The notes beneath the pieces are model-generated. The model did not search any database. It saw nothing but the letters and a program-made list of their open reading frames with translations, and was not told where the DNA came from. Shown piece after piece: positions 33,679 through 42,111 of a DNA stretch of 64,000 nt. The stretch spans positions 372,001-436,000 of the forward strand of contig CAWHKC010000003.1 of the NCBI GenBank assembly GCA_963829835.1, in the 5' to 3' direction. The stretch is from Berkiella sp963829835 (GTDB lineage: Bacteria > Pseudomonadota > Gammaproteobacteria > Berkiellales > Berkiellaceae). Position numbers and translations under genes: made by a program. Position 1 is the stretch's first letter, and each line of letters begins with the position of its first letter.

Positions 33679-35052
33679 TTAGAGTGCCTTCACGGCATGA
33701 ACGAGTTTATTCACCACATCTTGGCCATCGCCATAAAGCATGCGGGAATTATCCATGGTGAATAGACTATTTTCGACACCAGAGAAGCCTTTACCTTGGC
33801 CGCGCTTAATAATGAGAACATTATGCGCAGCGGCAGCATCTAAGATAGGCATGCCATAGATAGGGCTGTTAGGGTCAGTTTTGGCTTGGGGATTCACAAC
33901 GTCGTTTGCACCAATAACCAAAACGGTATCAGTGGTTGGGAATTCAGCATTAATTTCTTCTAAATCCAGTAGTTTGTCGTAAGGGACACCGGCTTCAGCA
34001 AGCAATACGTTCATATGACCAGGCATACGACCAGCCACAGGATGGATCGCAAATTTAACCGTGACGCCTTTTTGTTCCAGCAGTTGCGCCAATTCCCAAA
34101 TTTTATGTTGCGCTTGCGCGACAGCCATACCATAGCCTGGAATGATTATCACTTTATTGGAATAAGCCATCATCACGGCGGCATCGCTGGTTTCGATAGG
34201 CTTTAAGCTACCGGTGTTTTGTTCGCCTTCACCTGCTTGGATGGCAGTCATAGGAGCGAACAAGATCGAGGAAACCGATTTATTCATTGCCTTTGCCATC
34301 AACTGGGTGAGCAAGGTACCAGATGCACCAACTACGGTTCCGGCAATAATCAACGCATTATTGTTTAAGACAAAGCCCTCAAAGCCAACCGCCAAACCTG
34401 TCATTGCATTAAATAAGGAAATCACTACCGGCATATTGGCGCCACCAATAGGAATGGTAAAGGTGATCCCTAATATGAGTAATAAGATAAAGAAGGGGAT
34501 TAATAGTAATGCAGAGGCGTGTCCTGAAAATAAAATAATCGCACCAAACAGAAGAGCACCGCCTAAAATACCCATGTTAACCAATTGATGGTTGGGCAAG
34601 ACGATAACGCGTTTCATCAGATCTTGTAATTTGGCGAATGCGATAATGCTACCACTAAAGGAAAGCGTACCGATGATTGCACCTAAGATGGCCAACAATC
34701 TGACGGTAAAGCTGCCATGGTTACCCATTAATTCGATTGCAGCGATAGCACCGGCGGCACCACCACCCATACCATTATAAAGGGCGATCATTTGCGGCAT
34801 GTTGATCATCTGCACTTTATTGCCAGAAGACCAGCCGATATAAGTGCCAATCCCAATACCGGCAATAATGAGAATATAATTCCAAGCGCCTTTTATTTCT
34901 GGGACAAAAAAAGTAACTAATATAGCAGCGAGCATTCCCCAACCGGCATACTTAATACCATTCTTTGCCGTTTTGGGGGAGGACATCTTGCGAATGCCCA
35001 AGATCAAAATCAATGCGGTTGCAAGATAAATAGGTTGTATAAGATTATGCAT
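33679..35052 (-). CDS. pntB: NAD(P) transhydrogenase beta subunit
   Basis: Proton-pumping transhydrogenase, NADP(H)-binding and membrane subunit, making NADPH from NADH with the proton gradient. The 457-residue protein has about nine membrane helices, then domain III beginning near residue 285 with VIIIPGYGMAVAQAQHKIWEL and VKFAIHPVAGRMPGHMNVLLAEA, and VLVIGANDVVNPQAKTDPNSPIYGMPI (split here only by coordinates, about 375-400). The start overlaps pntAB by 8 bp. Last gene of pntAA-pntAB-pntB; a paired-hairpin element directly follows the stop. Confidence 0.97.
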   Translation of the reverse strand: MHNLIQPIYLATALILILGIRKMSSPKTAKNGIKYAGWGMLAAILVTFFVPEIKGAWNYILIIAGIGIGTYIGWSSGNKVQMINMPQMIALYNGMGGGAAGAIAAIELMGNHGSFTVRLLAILGAIIGTLSFSGSIIAFAKLQDLMKRVIVLPNHQLVNMGILGGALLFGAIILFSGHASALLLIPFFILLLILGITFTIPIGGANMPVVISLFNAMTGLAVGFEGFVLNNNALIIAGTVVGASGTLLTQLMAKAMNKSVSSILFAPMTAIQAGEGEQNTGSLKPIETSDAAVMMAYSNKVIIIPGYGMAVAQAQHKIWELAQLLEQKGVTVKFAIHPVAGRMPGHMNVLLAEAGVPYDKLLDLEEINAEFPTTDTVLVIGANDVVNPQAKTDPNSPIYGMPILDAAAAHNVLIIKRGQGKGFSGVENSLFTMDNSRMLYGDGQDVVNKLVHAVKAL

Positions 35053-35341
35053 TTGGTTTGCGCTCTGTTTGGAACATCTCTAACATCCGCTCGGTAACGA
35101 CATAGCCACCCACCACATTGATCGTGGCTATTAAAACGGCAAAAAAGCCAATAAGGTATTCTATAAAGGTATGTGCTGAACCAAGCGCAATCATGGCACC
35201 TACTAAAATGATGCCATGGATAAAGTTGGTACCAGACATTAACGGCGTATGGAGGATAACAGGGACCCGGTTAATGACTTCATAACCCGTGAACGCTGCT
35301 AGCATAAAGATATATAAGAAAGTGATGAACCCATCTATCAT
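35045..35341 (-). CDS. pntAB: NAD(P) transhydrogenase alpha-2 membrane subunit
   Basis: A 98-residue, three-helix membrane subunit. It carries GYEVINRVPVILHTPLMSGT, the conserved segment of transhydrogenase domain II in split-alpha organisms. The start is fused to the pntAA stop (ATGA at 35338-35341), and the stop overlaps the pntB start, so all three subunits are translationally coupled. Confidence 0.96.
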   Translation of the reverse strand: MIDGFITFLYIFMLAAFTGYEVINRVPVILHTPLMSGTNFIHGIILVGAMIALGSAHTFIEYLIGFFAVLIATINVVGGYVVTERMLEMFQTERKPNA

Positions 35342-36462
35342 GGTTTGCCTGCTATTAAGTCATTGGTGGGTTGGTGTTTAATGGCGCCCTCATGAGTGAG
35401 CACGCTTTGCGCAATAATTTCATCTGTCCAATCAAGCGCAAGCTTGCCCTCTTTGACGCATAGTTCTAAAAAGCTGATCAGATTTTTTGCGTACATATTG
35501 CTTGCATCTTTTGCCACCATACTTGGCAAATTGGTCGGACCATTAATCAGGATCCCTTGATGCGTAATGGTTTGGTCGGGTTTTGTGAGTTCACAATTAC
35601 CGCCAGCGATGGCTGCGGTATCAACTATTACCGATCCTGGTGCCATGGCTTCAACCATTTTAGTGCTAATGATTTTGGGAGCCGCACGACCAGGAATTAA
35701 AGCGGTACTGACAACGACTTCGGTTTTAGCGATAGCATCAGACAAGGCATCTTGTTGTTTTTGTTTTTCTTCATCCGTTAATTCACGCGCATAGCCACCA
35801 GCACCTTCGGCTTTGACATCGATATTAATCATCTTTGCGCCTAAAGATTCGACTTGTTCTCTGGCAGCACTACGAATGTCGTAAGCTTTCACAAGAGCAC
35901 CCATACGTCTTGCAGTTGCAATGGCTTGTAACCCAGCAACACCAGCGCCAATAATAAGCACATTTGAAGGGCGTATGGTGCCAGCGGCGGTGGTCAGCAT
36001 AGGAAAAAATCGATTTAACATATTTGCCGCAATCAACACGGCCTTATATCCAGCCACAGTTGCTTGTGAAGAGAGCGCATCCATGGTTTGGGCGCGTGAG
36101 ATCCGAGGAATGAGTTCCATAGCAAAGCTAGTAATGTTGCGATCCCGCATCGCCTTTACCCGCTCAGGGAAGCGGTGAGGGGAGAGCATCCCGATAACAA
36201 TACTGTTTTCTTTTAAATGTGCGGTTTCTTCTGGGAAAGGGGGTTCAACTTTGAGAACGATATCTGCTTCTTGATAAAGCTTAGCAGCATCATCGTAAAA
36301 CTCGACCCCTTGATATTGCTCATCTGTGTAGAAGGCACCAAGACCCGCGCCTCTTTCAAATAAAACAGTACAGCCTATTTTAACAAGGGCCGCGACTTGT
36401 GCAGGCACAAGCGCCACACGATTCTCGCCTTGCGTTATTTCCTTGGGGATAGCCACTCGCAT
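35338..36462 (-). CDS. pntAA: NAD(P) transhydrogenase alpha-1 subunit
   Basis: The soluble NAD(H)-binding subunit, 374 residues from the ATG at 36462. It opens with MRVAIPKEITQGENRVAL, has the alanine-dehydrogenase/PNT fold with a Rossmann motif IIGAGVAGLQAIATARRMGA near residue 170, and the RQE-loop segment reads AAREQVESLGAKMI. It is shorter than E. coli PntA because the membrane part is the separate pntAB gene, the usual arrangement in many alpha- and gammaproteobacteria. No clear Shine-Dalgarno is visible before the ATG. Confidence 0.97.
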   Translation of the reverse strand: MRVAIPKEITQGENRVALVPAQVAALVKIGCTVLFERGAGLGAFYTDEQYQGVEFYDDAAKLYQEADIVLKVEPPFPEETAHLKENSIVIGMLSPHRFPERVKAMRDRNITSFAMELIPRISRAQTMDALSSQATVAGYKAVLIAANMLNRFFPMLTTAAGTIRPSNVLIIGAGVAGLQAIATARRMGALVKAYDIRSAAREQVESLGAKMINIDVKAEGAGGYARELTDEEKQKQQDALSDAIAKTEVVVSTALIPGRAAPKIISTKMVEAMAPGSVIVDTAAIAGGNCELTKPDQTITHQGILINGPTNLPSMVAKDASNMYAKNLISFLELCVKEGKLALDWTDEIIAQSVLTHEGAIKHQPTNDLIAGKP

Positions 36463-36565
36463 CAATTTTGCTTATTTTTATGAGAACACTGAGAGGTATT
36501 ATAAATAATTAAACGGTGCAGTCTATTTTTTATAATTAGCTATGAGGTTAACAAAGGATAGTTAA

Positions 36566-36665
36566 GACCCTCACCCTAGCCCTCTCCCACAAGGGGAGAG
36601 GGAACAAGGCGTGGATCTTTCTGGTCCCTTCTCCCCCTTGGTGGGAGAAGGTTAGGATGAGGGTC
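36566..36665. repeat. 100-bp intergenic inverted repeat (CCCTCACCCT type)
   Basis: GACCCTCACCCTAGCCCTCTCCC at the left end (36566-36588, given here as a motif and not a full listing) is mirrored by GGGAGAAGGTTAGGATGAGGGTC at the right (36643-36665), with inner CTCTCCC/GGGAGAGG hairpins. This CCTCACCCTA...CTCTCCC word is a well-known intergenic repeat in many proteobacterial genomes. It ends eight bases from the pdxH stop. Confidence 0.85.
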
Positions 36666-36672
36666 ATGAATC

Positions 36673-37308
36673 TTAAGGGGACAGCTGCTCAATAACCCAA
36701 TGCTCACCCTTCTTCGAATATAAAAACCTGTCATGCAAGCGATGCGTACGACCTTGCCAGAATTCAATGGTTTGATGTTGCAAAACAAAACCACCCCAGA
36801 AAGCAGGACGCGTTAACACATCATCATTTTCTTTTTCAAACTTCTCATACTTTTCGATCAAATGTTCTCGATTAGGGATAACAGCGCTTTGCTCTGAGAT
36901 GATAGCTGCGATACGAGATTCTTTAGGACGTTGATTAAAATAAGCGTCAGAGTCTTTTGCAGAAGTGCGAACCACGTTGCCTGTTATTCTCACTTGGCGT
37001 TGGCTCTTTGGCCACCAAAAGACCATTGCTGCTTTAGGCACTTCTAGAAGATATTTTGATTTTGGACTCATATAATTGGTAAAGAACACAAAACCGTCTT
37101 TATCAAATGATTTTAAGAGAACCATTCTAGCGCTGACATCAAAGTGCTTATTAACCGTCGCTAAGGTCATGGCGCTTGGTTCAAATTCGAGATTAGCCTG
37201 CGCTTGCGCAAACCACACAGCAAATTGCGAAACCGGATCAGGATGCAGATCCTTTTTATTAAGGGGAACTTTTGAGTATTCTTCTGTTGGTGTTTTTGTG
37301 TTCGTCAC
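36673..37308 (-). CDS. pdxH: pyridoxine/pyridoxamine 5'-phosphate oxidase
   Basis: FMN enzyme that makes pyridoxal 5'-phosphate. In the 211-residue protein family motifs are present: DPVSQFAVWFAQAQ, SARMVLLKSFDKDGFVFFTNY, KAAMVFWWPKSQRQVRITG (two adjoining segments), the SEQS loop, and the C-terminal EFWQGRTHRLHDR FMN/PLP-binding motif. It begins with a GTG at 37308 that overlaps by one base the TAG of the upstream Xre-type gene (TAGTG), so the two are translationally coupled. Confidence 0.96.
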   Translation of the reverse strand: MTNTKTPTEEYSKVPLNKKDLHPDPVSQFAVWFAQAQANLEFEPSAMTLATVNKHFDVSARMVLLKSFDKDGFVFFTNYMSPKSKYLLEVPKAAMVFWWPKSQRQVRITGNVVRTSAKDSDAYFNQRPKESRIAAIISEQSAVIPNREHLIEKYEKFEKENDDVLTRPAFWGGFVLQHQTIEFWQGRTHRLHDRFLYSKKGEHWVIEQLSP

Positions 37309-37532
37309 TAGTTCTTCAATAGCCAGAGGGCATCGACCTCAAATTTATCAGCAATTTGTTTTAGGAGATTTCTATTTGGTACTTGTTCACCGTCTAATAC
37401 TTTTTCACTTTCTTCTGATGACAAGCCAAACAATTGTGCAAAATATTTGACGCGCTCGCTTTTCGTTTTTGAAACGCTGTTAAAGTCTAATAGGGCATGA
37501 ATGTTTTCTAAAATATGTTTATGCGTTGGCAT
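37308..37532 (-). CDS. small Xre-type helix-turn-helix protein
   Basis: A 74-residue protein from the ATG at 37532. Residues 25-65 (VKYFAQLFGLSSEESEKVL, then EQVPNRNLLKQIADKFEV) match a Xre/Cro HTH, with a C-terminal LWLLKN. It is probably a DNA-binding regulator. It is coupled one base into pdxH and is divergent from the 3-methyladenine glycosylase gene, 53 bp away, so it could control either. Confidence 0.8.
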   Translation of the reverse strand: MPTHKHILENIHALLDFNSVSKTKSERVKYFAQLFGLSSEESEKVLDGEQVPNRNLLKQIADKFEVDALWLLKN

Positions 37533-37585
37533 TGGTGACACATATCCAAGAGATTTGTAAAATCCGATTATATCTTTATTCTCAG

Positions 37586-38200
37586 ATGAGTAAACACCTA
37601 ATGAATGTCTTGCCCAAAAGTTTCTACCTCAATGACGACGTTACCGCTATCAGCCAAGCCCTGCTAGGTAAAGTTCTAGTTACAAAACTAAACAATAATG
37701 TTACGGCGGGCATGATTGTAGAAACTGAAGGCTACAATGGCGTTCATGATAAAGCTTCACATGCCTATAACCATCGCAGAACAGCTCGTACTGAAACCAT
37801 GTTTTCTAAAGGTGGGGTGGCCTATATCTACTTGTGTTATGGGATCCATCATTTATTTAATATTGTCACAGCAAATGAAAATGATCCTCAGGCGGTGCTA
37901 GTGAGAGCAATTGAGCCGTTGGAAGGCATCCCAATCATGTTAAAGCGCCGAAAGTTCAAAGAGATAAATTACCGACTAACTGCCGGCCCAGGCGTACTGA
38001 CACAGGCGTTAGGGATCACTACCCATTTTAATGGGTATCCTTTGACCGAAGAACCTATCTGGATTGAGGATAGGGGAGTTAAAGTTAGTAAGAAAGATAT
38101 AATAGCTAGCCCAAGGGTTGGTATCGATTATGCACAAGAACATAAAGACCACCCCTGGCGTTTTCGTTTGCGAAATAATCCTTGGACAAGTAAGCCTTAA
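37586..38200 (+). CDS. DNA-3-methyladenine glycosylase (AAG/MPG family)
   Basis: Base-excision repair enzyme removing alkylated purines. The 204-residue protein from the ATG at 37586 (37601 is an alternative start) shows the AAG-family pattern: LLGKVLVTKL, MIVETEGYNGVHDKASHAYN with the catalytic Glu, RTETMFSKGGVAYIYLCYG, and NDPQAVLVRAIEPLEG. The C-terminal DHPWRFRLRNNPWTS is typical. The longer reading from 37526 would enter the Xre gene on the other strand, so it is unlikely. Confidence 0.95.
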   Translation: MSKHLMNVLPKSFYLNDDVTAISQALLGKVLVTKLNNNVTAGMIVETEGYNGVHDKASHAYNHRRTARTETMFSKGGVAYIYLCYGIHHLFNIVTANENDPQAVLVRAIEPLEGIPIMLKRRKFKEINYRLTAGPGVLTQALGITTHFNGYPLTEEPIWIEDRGVKVSKKDIIASPRVGIDYAQEHKDHPWRFRLRNNPWTSKP

Positions 38201-38331
38201 AACAAAATAAAAAAATGTTAAGGGGGGACTACTCTAAGTCCTTGTAAGTAGATATATTGATCGAAGAAGTACCAAAAAAGACGACCACATAAAATGTGGC
38301 GGCACAATAAAAAAAGTATAGGTTGTATATA

Positions 38332-38520
38332 ATGAATAAAGAAAATCTGATTGACACTATTGACGAAATTATCCCTAAAGAAAACCAAATTCACCTTGAT
38401 TTACCACAAGCAAAGTTGCAAAACAGCCCTGTGATGACTGAACCTCAGGATGAATATCAAACGATGATAAAGGAATTAATATTGATGGCATTGCCCAGTC
38501 CTTCTCAGCACGTTCATTAA
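38332..38520 (+). CDS. possible small acidic protein
   Basis: A 62-residue ORF (MNKENLIDTIDEIIPKENQ...) with natural hydrophilic composition but no recognisable domain. Its upstream sequence has a small CCACAT/ATGTGG hairpin (38286-38300) and only a weak AGG. It sits in the 330-bp gap between the glycosylase and thpR genes; nothing else was seen in that gap. Confidence 0.35.
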   Translation: MNKENLIDTIDEIIPKENQIHLDLPQAKLQNSPVMTEPQDEYQTMIKELILMALPSPSQHVH

Positions 38521-38531
38521 CTCTTCGTGAT

Positions 38532-39107
38532 TTAACGACGTAAATTATATAGTTGGATGCTTTGATAAGGTGAGGTCGCTTTTTCAGGAAGCCTTCGCAT
38601 GAGAGCGGCTTGTTGAATAAGAAACGAATAACCTCTGAATTGCGTTTCAATTAAGCTTAATAACTGTTGTTTGTGCAATGGGTTTAATGCTTGAACATTC
38701 TGAATACGACCAATGGTTAAATGAGGATCAAAACGATGTTTTGCCTCAAAATGATATTGTTGATTTGTCACCTCTAATAGTTTTTGGTTCATCTTTTTAT
38801 GGATGGCTGCAAGCATTTGGTAAGGTTCAATTTTTAAGACTATGGCATTGCCATATAATTTCACTACTTCAGCGGTACCCATCAAAGCACTGTTTTGAGA
38901 AACAGTGCTCATTCCAAGGGCAATAGCTCGAATATCACTTTCATTTACTTCGGCAATATATCCCAACGTAATATGTAAATCATTGGTATTAGTCCAATGA
39001 ACGCGTGCCAGCGGCGATCGTTTCGCTTCGCAGGCAAGAATTTTCTGCGCGAGCGCTAGACGATTATCATGACCTGGTAGCATTGCTAGAAATATATTTG
39101 TTTTCAT
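38532..39107 (-). CDS. thpR: RNA 2',3'-cyclic phosphodiesterase
   Basis: A two-histidine (2H) phosphoesterase of the LigT/ThpR family, 191 residues. The catalytic HxTx motifs are HITL (45-48) and HLTI (129-132). The N-terminal NIFLAMLPGHD matches the FxAxxLP start of the family. These enzymes open 2',3'-cyclic phosphates on RNA; the physiological role is unclear. It follows pcm by 14 bp on the same strand and is probably co-transcribed. Confidence 0.92.
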   Translation of the reverse strand: MKTNIFLAMLPGHDNRLALAQKILACEAKRSPLARVHWTNTNDLHITLGYIAEVNESDIRAIALGMSTVSQNSALMGTAEVVKLYGNAIVLKIEPYQMLAAIHKKMNQKLLEVTNQQYHFEAKHRFDPHLTIGRIQNVQALNPLHKQQLLSLIETQFRGYSFLIQQAALMRRLPEKATSPYQSIQLYNLRR

Positions 39108-39121
39108 ATGCTTATTTTGTA

Positions 39122-39748
39122 CTAGTGGTGATCTGAGATCAATGGCACAAACGAAACCTGCTCTAGAATTCGTTCTTCAAACGAATCACCATTTCTTTTA
39201 ATTAAGGTTAATTGTTGCACTTGATGATTTTTACCAATGGGAATAATCATTAATCCACCAGCAGGATTAAGTTGATCAAGTAGTGCAGTGGGTATGGCTG
39301 CTGCTGCTGCAGTGACAATAATGCCATCGTATGGCGCATCATCAACCCACCCATAAGTTCCATCACCTAACTTGCAATGAACATTATCACACTCTAATGA
39401 TTTAAGCGTTTTTTTAGCTTTAGAATAAAGCGTTTCAATTCGTTCAACAGTCCATACTTGTTTGAAAAGCTTAGAAAGGATCGCGGCTTGATAACCTGAG
39501 CCGGTACCAATTTCTAATATTTTTTGTGGATTGGGATGTTCAAGTAAACTTTGAGTCATTAATGCAACCACATAAGGCTGTGAAATAGTCTGTTCTTTTT
39601 CTATAGGGAGCGCAACATTATCATAAGCTCTCTTTTTTAACGCTGGAAGTACGAATTTTTCTCGAGGAACATCTGTAATAGCACTAATAACCCGCTCGTC
39701 GGTGATGCCATAACGTTTTAATTCTTTGATTAATGATTGGCGAGACAT
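39122..39748 (-). CDS. pcm: protein-L-isoaspartate O-methyltransferase
   Basis: SAM-dependent repair methyltransferase for isoaspartyl residues, 208 residues. Motif I EIGTGSGYQAAIL is at 79-91, preceded by the family segment TISQPYVVALMTQSL. DGIIVTAAAAAIPTALLDQL (two short motifs) and GGLMIIPIG near the C-terminus complete the pattern. The 'AAAAAIP' replaces the more usual TAAPxxIP. First gene of a pair with thpR. In other gammaproteobacteria pcm adjoins surE or nlpD; neither is here. Confidence 0.95.
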   Translation of the reverse strand: MSRQSLIKELKRYGITDERVISAITDVPREKFVLPALKKRAYDNVALPIEKEQTISQPYVVALMTQSLLEHPNPQKILEIGTGSGYQAAILSKLFKQVWTVERIETLYSKAKKTLKSLECDNVHCKLGDGTYGWVDDAPYDGIIVTAAAAAIPTALLDQLNPAGGLMIIPIGKNHQVQQLTLIKRNGDSFEERILEQVSFVPLISDHH

Positions 39749-39902
39749 AGTTTTTCCTAAAGGTTTTTGGGAACCTCATATCATCCCTTACTGTCTAACA
39801 GTATAGCTCTGATAAGCAGAGAATATCTATTCGTGAATCATCCCATATTGGGGGTGAGAGGGTATATACTTAACGTTATATGAGACTAAAAAGGTTGCAA
39901 GT

Positions 39903-40382
39903 ATGGCTGACACAAGCTTTATGCAAAAGAAATTTACCATAGATCAGTTGGTGAGCCACTATCTTGAGGACATCAAAAAACTAAAAAGCCAAGTACTCAA
40001 TCCAAGTGATGAAACAGCATTACAAACCTATTTTCAAGCTGCTAATACATTTAAAAGAGTATCAACCAAGGATATTGTTCAATTTGCGCTATCCTATGGA
40101 AAAAATGCCAGTGGTAAATCAGCTCAAATGGCCAGTGCTTTTCCTATCGTTTTAGGAAATAGAATAACCCAACCCTCTAAACTACATGTGGCTTATCTTC
40201 ACTTGTTATTAGAATATGCTACAGCCTTTAAATCTGATCGCAGAAATATAAAAGAATGGACTTTAAGATTTTTGCTTACAAGTCAATTTTCGCCTCTTTT
40301 GACCTTATTTGAAAGGGAATTAAAAGGCATGATTGCTAATACCGAACGCAAGATTGTTCAGTTTCAAGTACAAGTCAAATAA
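39903..40382 (+). CDS. hypothetical protein, helical
   Basis: A 159-residue soluble protein with no signal peptide, predicted mostly helical: FTIDQLVSHYLEDIKKLKSQ near the N-terminus, then FKRVSTKDIVQFALSYGKNA, and a basic C-terminal helix. I do not recognise it. AGG precedes the ATG at 39903 at normal distance. Neighbours are unrelated (pcm upstream and divergent, a Ser/Ala-rich protein downstream). Confidence 0.6.
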   Translation: MADTSFMQKKFTIDQLVSHYLEDIKKLKSQVLNPSDETALQTYFQAANTFKRVSTKDIVQFALSYGKNASGKSAQMASAFPIVLGNRITQPSKLHVAYLHLLLEYATAFKSDRRNIKEWTLRFLLTSQFSPLLTLFERELKGMIANTERKIVQFQVQVK

Positions 40383-40484
40383 GCCAATAAACCCACCTCT
40401 TTGAAATCGATTAGTTATGGGTGTAAAATACACTTCATTAATTGTTGCATGTATATACACACTATAAAGGGGGGGATTGTCAAT

Positions 40485-41027
40485 ATGGCGCTTAATGGAT
40501 CTAGGAGAAAAGAGACTAAACCAGCAGCACTGGAAATTGGTTTAGAACTCACAGAAATAAAAGCTAAAGACACTGCTGGGGAAGCGACACCTTTGAGTTC
40601 AAGTACTGTAACAGTGAGTATCCCTATCCCTGCAAGGAGGCTCACACATTGGGATAGATATTCTCAATCGGCACCCACAACAAGAACCGACTATTTATCA
40701 TCAACCTATATTCCTTCATTTCTAGCCGCCACAACAGATGACGCTAAAATTACTACAGCTGTCTTTGATCTCGATTTATCTGAACAAACTCAGTCAGATT
40801 CAGCGTCAGCGTCAGCGTCAGCGCCAGCACCATCAACAGTGTCATCTGCTGCCGCAACTACGTCAGCTTTGGCTTCTTCAGTACGTAAAGGAACTGCCGA
40901 CGATTTTAGAAAAACACAACCAAAAGAAGAATTTCTGGTAGGTTCTCCTGATGGCGTGCATCCCCATAAATACAGATATAATGATCCTGAAGCTCATTTA
41001 ACAAAGGGTAAAGCTGCTAAAAAATAA
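40485..41027 (+). CDS. Ser/Ala/Thr-rich hypothetical protein
   Basis: A 180-residue, largely low-complexity protein. The ATG at 40485 follows a strong AAAGGGGGGG purine tract; the longer reading from 40401 has a Cys/His-rich leader that looks non-coding. A microsatellite of CAGCGT units encodes SASASASA (about 107-115). The N-terminal 70 residues (ALEIGLELTEIKAKD) and the C-terminal EEFLVGSPDGVHPHKYRYN look more ordered. No family recognised; possibly secreted or host-directed. Confidence 0.6.
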   Translation: MALNGSRRKETKPAALEIGLELTEIKAKDTAGEATPLSSSTVTVSIPIPARRLTHWDRYSQSAPTTRTDYLSSTYIPSFLAATTDDAKITTAVFDLDLSEQTQSDSASASASAPAPSTVSSAAATTSALASSVRKGTADDFRKTQPKEEFLVGSPDGVHPHKYRYNDPEAHLTKGKAAKK

Positions 41028-41039
41028 CCCATCCTTCAT

Positions 41040-41091
41040 GCCGCGATTCGCTTGTCCTTCGTAGCCTTTTAGGCGTAGTAGGAATCGCGGC
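41040..41091. repeat. 52-bp inverted repeat after Ser/Ala-rich gene
   Basis: GCCGCGATTC (41040-41049) and GAATCGCGGC (41082-41091) flank a region with its own TCGTAGCC/GGCGTAG pairing. It starts 12 bases after the stop codon and is followed by CTTCCTCTTTT, so it may terminate transcription. It resembles the other GC-rich palindromes of the window. Confidence 0.6.
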
Positions 41092-41189
41092 CTTCCTCTT
41101 TTAAATTCAAGCATGTAAAAAAAAACAGCATCAGACTCTCTCCAATCCATCTATATTTATTGTCAACAATTAATGGGGAGGAAGGTCAA

Positions 41190-41837
41190 ATGACACCGAA
41201 TACTGATAGTCATTGTGTGAAATGCTTTTCATGGAAAGCTGTGTTGGTTGGCGCTCTAGTTGGTTTTGGATTGATATTTCTGTTTAATCTTCTGACGGTA
41301 GCCGGTGGATTGTCTATCTACACAAGAACGGAAAAAGGTTTGGAGGTATTAGTCTCCTTGGCCTATTTATGGACACTCGTAGGAAGTTTTCTAATGCTGT
41401 TTATCGCTGGTGTAGTAACCAGTATGATTCTTTGGCATTATCAAAGTAGTGATACAGGCCATTATATGGTCCATGGTTTTGTAACTTGGGTTCTTTACAT
41501 TCTAATTAGTCTTGCCTTTATAGCTCACTTAAATGAAGCGACCATTGTTACTTTGCCGCAAAATTTCTTAAATGTATCTACCACAACGTTAGACACCACA
41601 GATGCCACAGCAACAGTGAACTCAGCAACATCTTCTCCCGTTACTTCGAATTCTTCGAATAAAGGGAATATTGATGTCGCTACTCAAAAAGAAGTTCATA
41701 AAATAGGGCTGGCAACATTGGGTGCTTTTTTCATCTTTTTTGTAGAGGTGATAGGGTGTTGTTTCGGTGCTCATTGCGGCATGGAACATTGCCAAAGAAG
41801 ATGTGTTAATCCTAAAACAGTTAATATTAACAATTGA
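41190..41837 (+). CDS. four-helix membrane protein, hypothetical
   Basis: A 215-residue protein with four hydrophobic helices (about 15-45, 58-85, 92-115 and 175-195). A polar Thr/Ser/Asn-rich loop lies between helices three and four and probably faces the periplasm. Cys-rich ends are notable: HCVKCFSW at the start, and CCFGAHCGMEHCQRRC near the end, which could bind metal. The ATG at 41190 is chosen because GGGGAGGAAGG lies just upstream. It leads a short cluster with the DUF1328 gene and a 25-residue membrane peptide. Confidence 0.7.
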   Translation: MTPNTDSHCVKCFSWKAVLVGALVGFGLIFLFNLLTVAGGLSIYTRTEKGLEVLVSLAYLWTLVGSFLMLFIAGVVTSMILWHYQSSDTGHYMVHGFVTWVLYILISLAFIAHLNEATIVTLPQNFLNVSTTTLDTTDATATVNSATSSPVTSNSSNKGNIDVATQKEVHKIGLATLGAFFIFFVEVIGCCFGAHCGMEHCQRRCVNPKTVNINN

Positions 41838-41851
41838 TTTATAGGTGACCT

Positions 41852-42019
41852 ATGTTGTATTGGGCTGTCATGTTTTTTATTATTGCAATAATCGCAGGGG
41901 TGCTAGGTTTTGGTGGAATAGCTGTTGCTGCCTCACAAATTGCACAACTGTTGTTTTTCTTCTTTATTGTTTTATTCGTTCTGTCCTTAATAGCTGTGTT
42001 AGTTGGAAGGGGTAGGTAA
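41852..42019 (+). CDS. DUF1328 family small membrane protein, second copy
   Basis: A 55-residue two-helix protein: YWAVMFFIIAIIAGVLGFGG, then IAVAASQIAQ, then a second helix LLFFFFIVLFVLSLIAVLVG and GRGR. The GVLGFGGIA...A..A..LFFxFxxLFxLSL pattern is DUF1328. AGGTGA is just before the ATG. It lies 14 bp after the four-helix membrane gene. Compare the first copy at 7084-7281. Confidence 0.88.
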   Translation: MLYWAVMFFIIAIIAGVLGFGGIAVAASQIAQLLFFFFIVLFVLSLIAVLVGRGR

Positions 42020-42024
42020 GCTGT

Positions 42025-42102
42025 ATGTTTAAATATTTTCTCGCTTGGATACTCGGTGTACCATTTATTTTTCTAGTCATTATTTGGCTACTGTCACATT
42101 AA
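42025..42102 (+). CDS. 25-residue hydrophobic peptide
   Basis: A tiny ORF five bases after the DUF1328 stop: MFKYFLAWILGVPFIF, then LVIIWLLSH. It is a single predicted helix. Its position between the DUF1328 gene and a strong terminator supports translation. No Shine-Dalgarno is evident except the GGTAGGTAAG end of the preceding gene (AGG at suitable distance). Confidence 0.5.
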   Translation: MFKYFLAWILGVPFIFLVIIWLLSH

Positions 42103-42111
42103 TGATACTGA

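Noticed and set aside
36576..36794. Open frame of 72 codons over the pdxH end and CCCTCACCCT repeat
   Set aside because: It runs through the intergenic repeat and the 3' end of pdxH in another frame, with no start signal.
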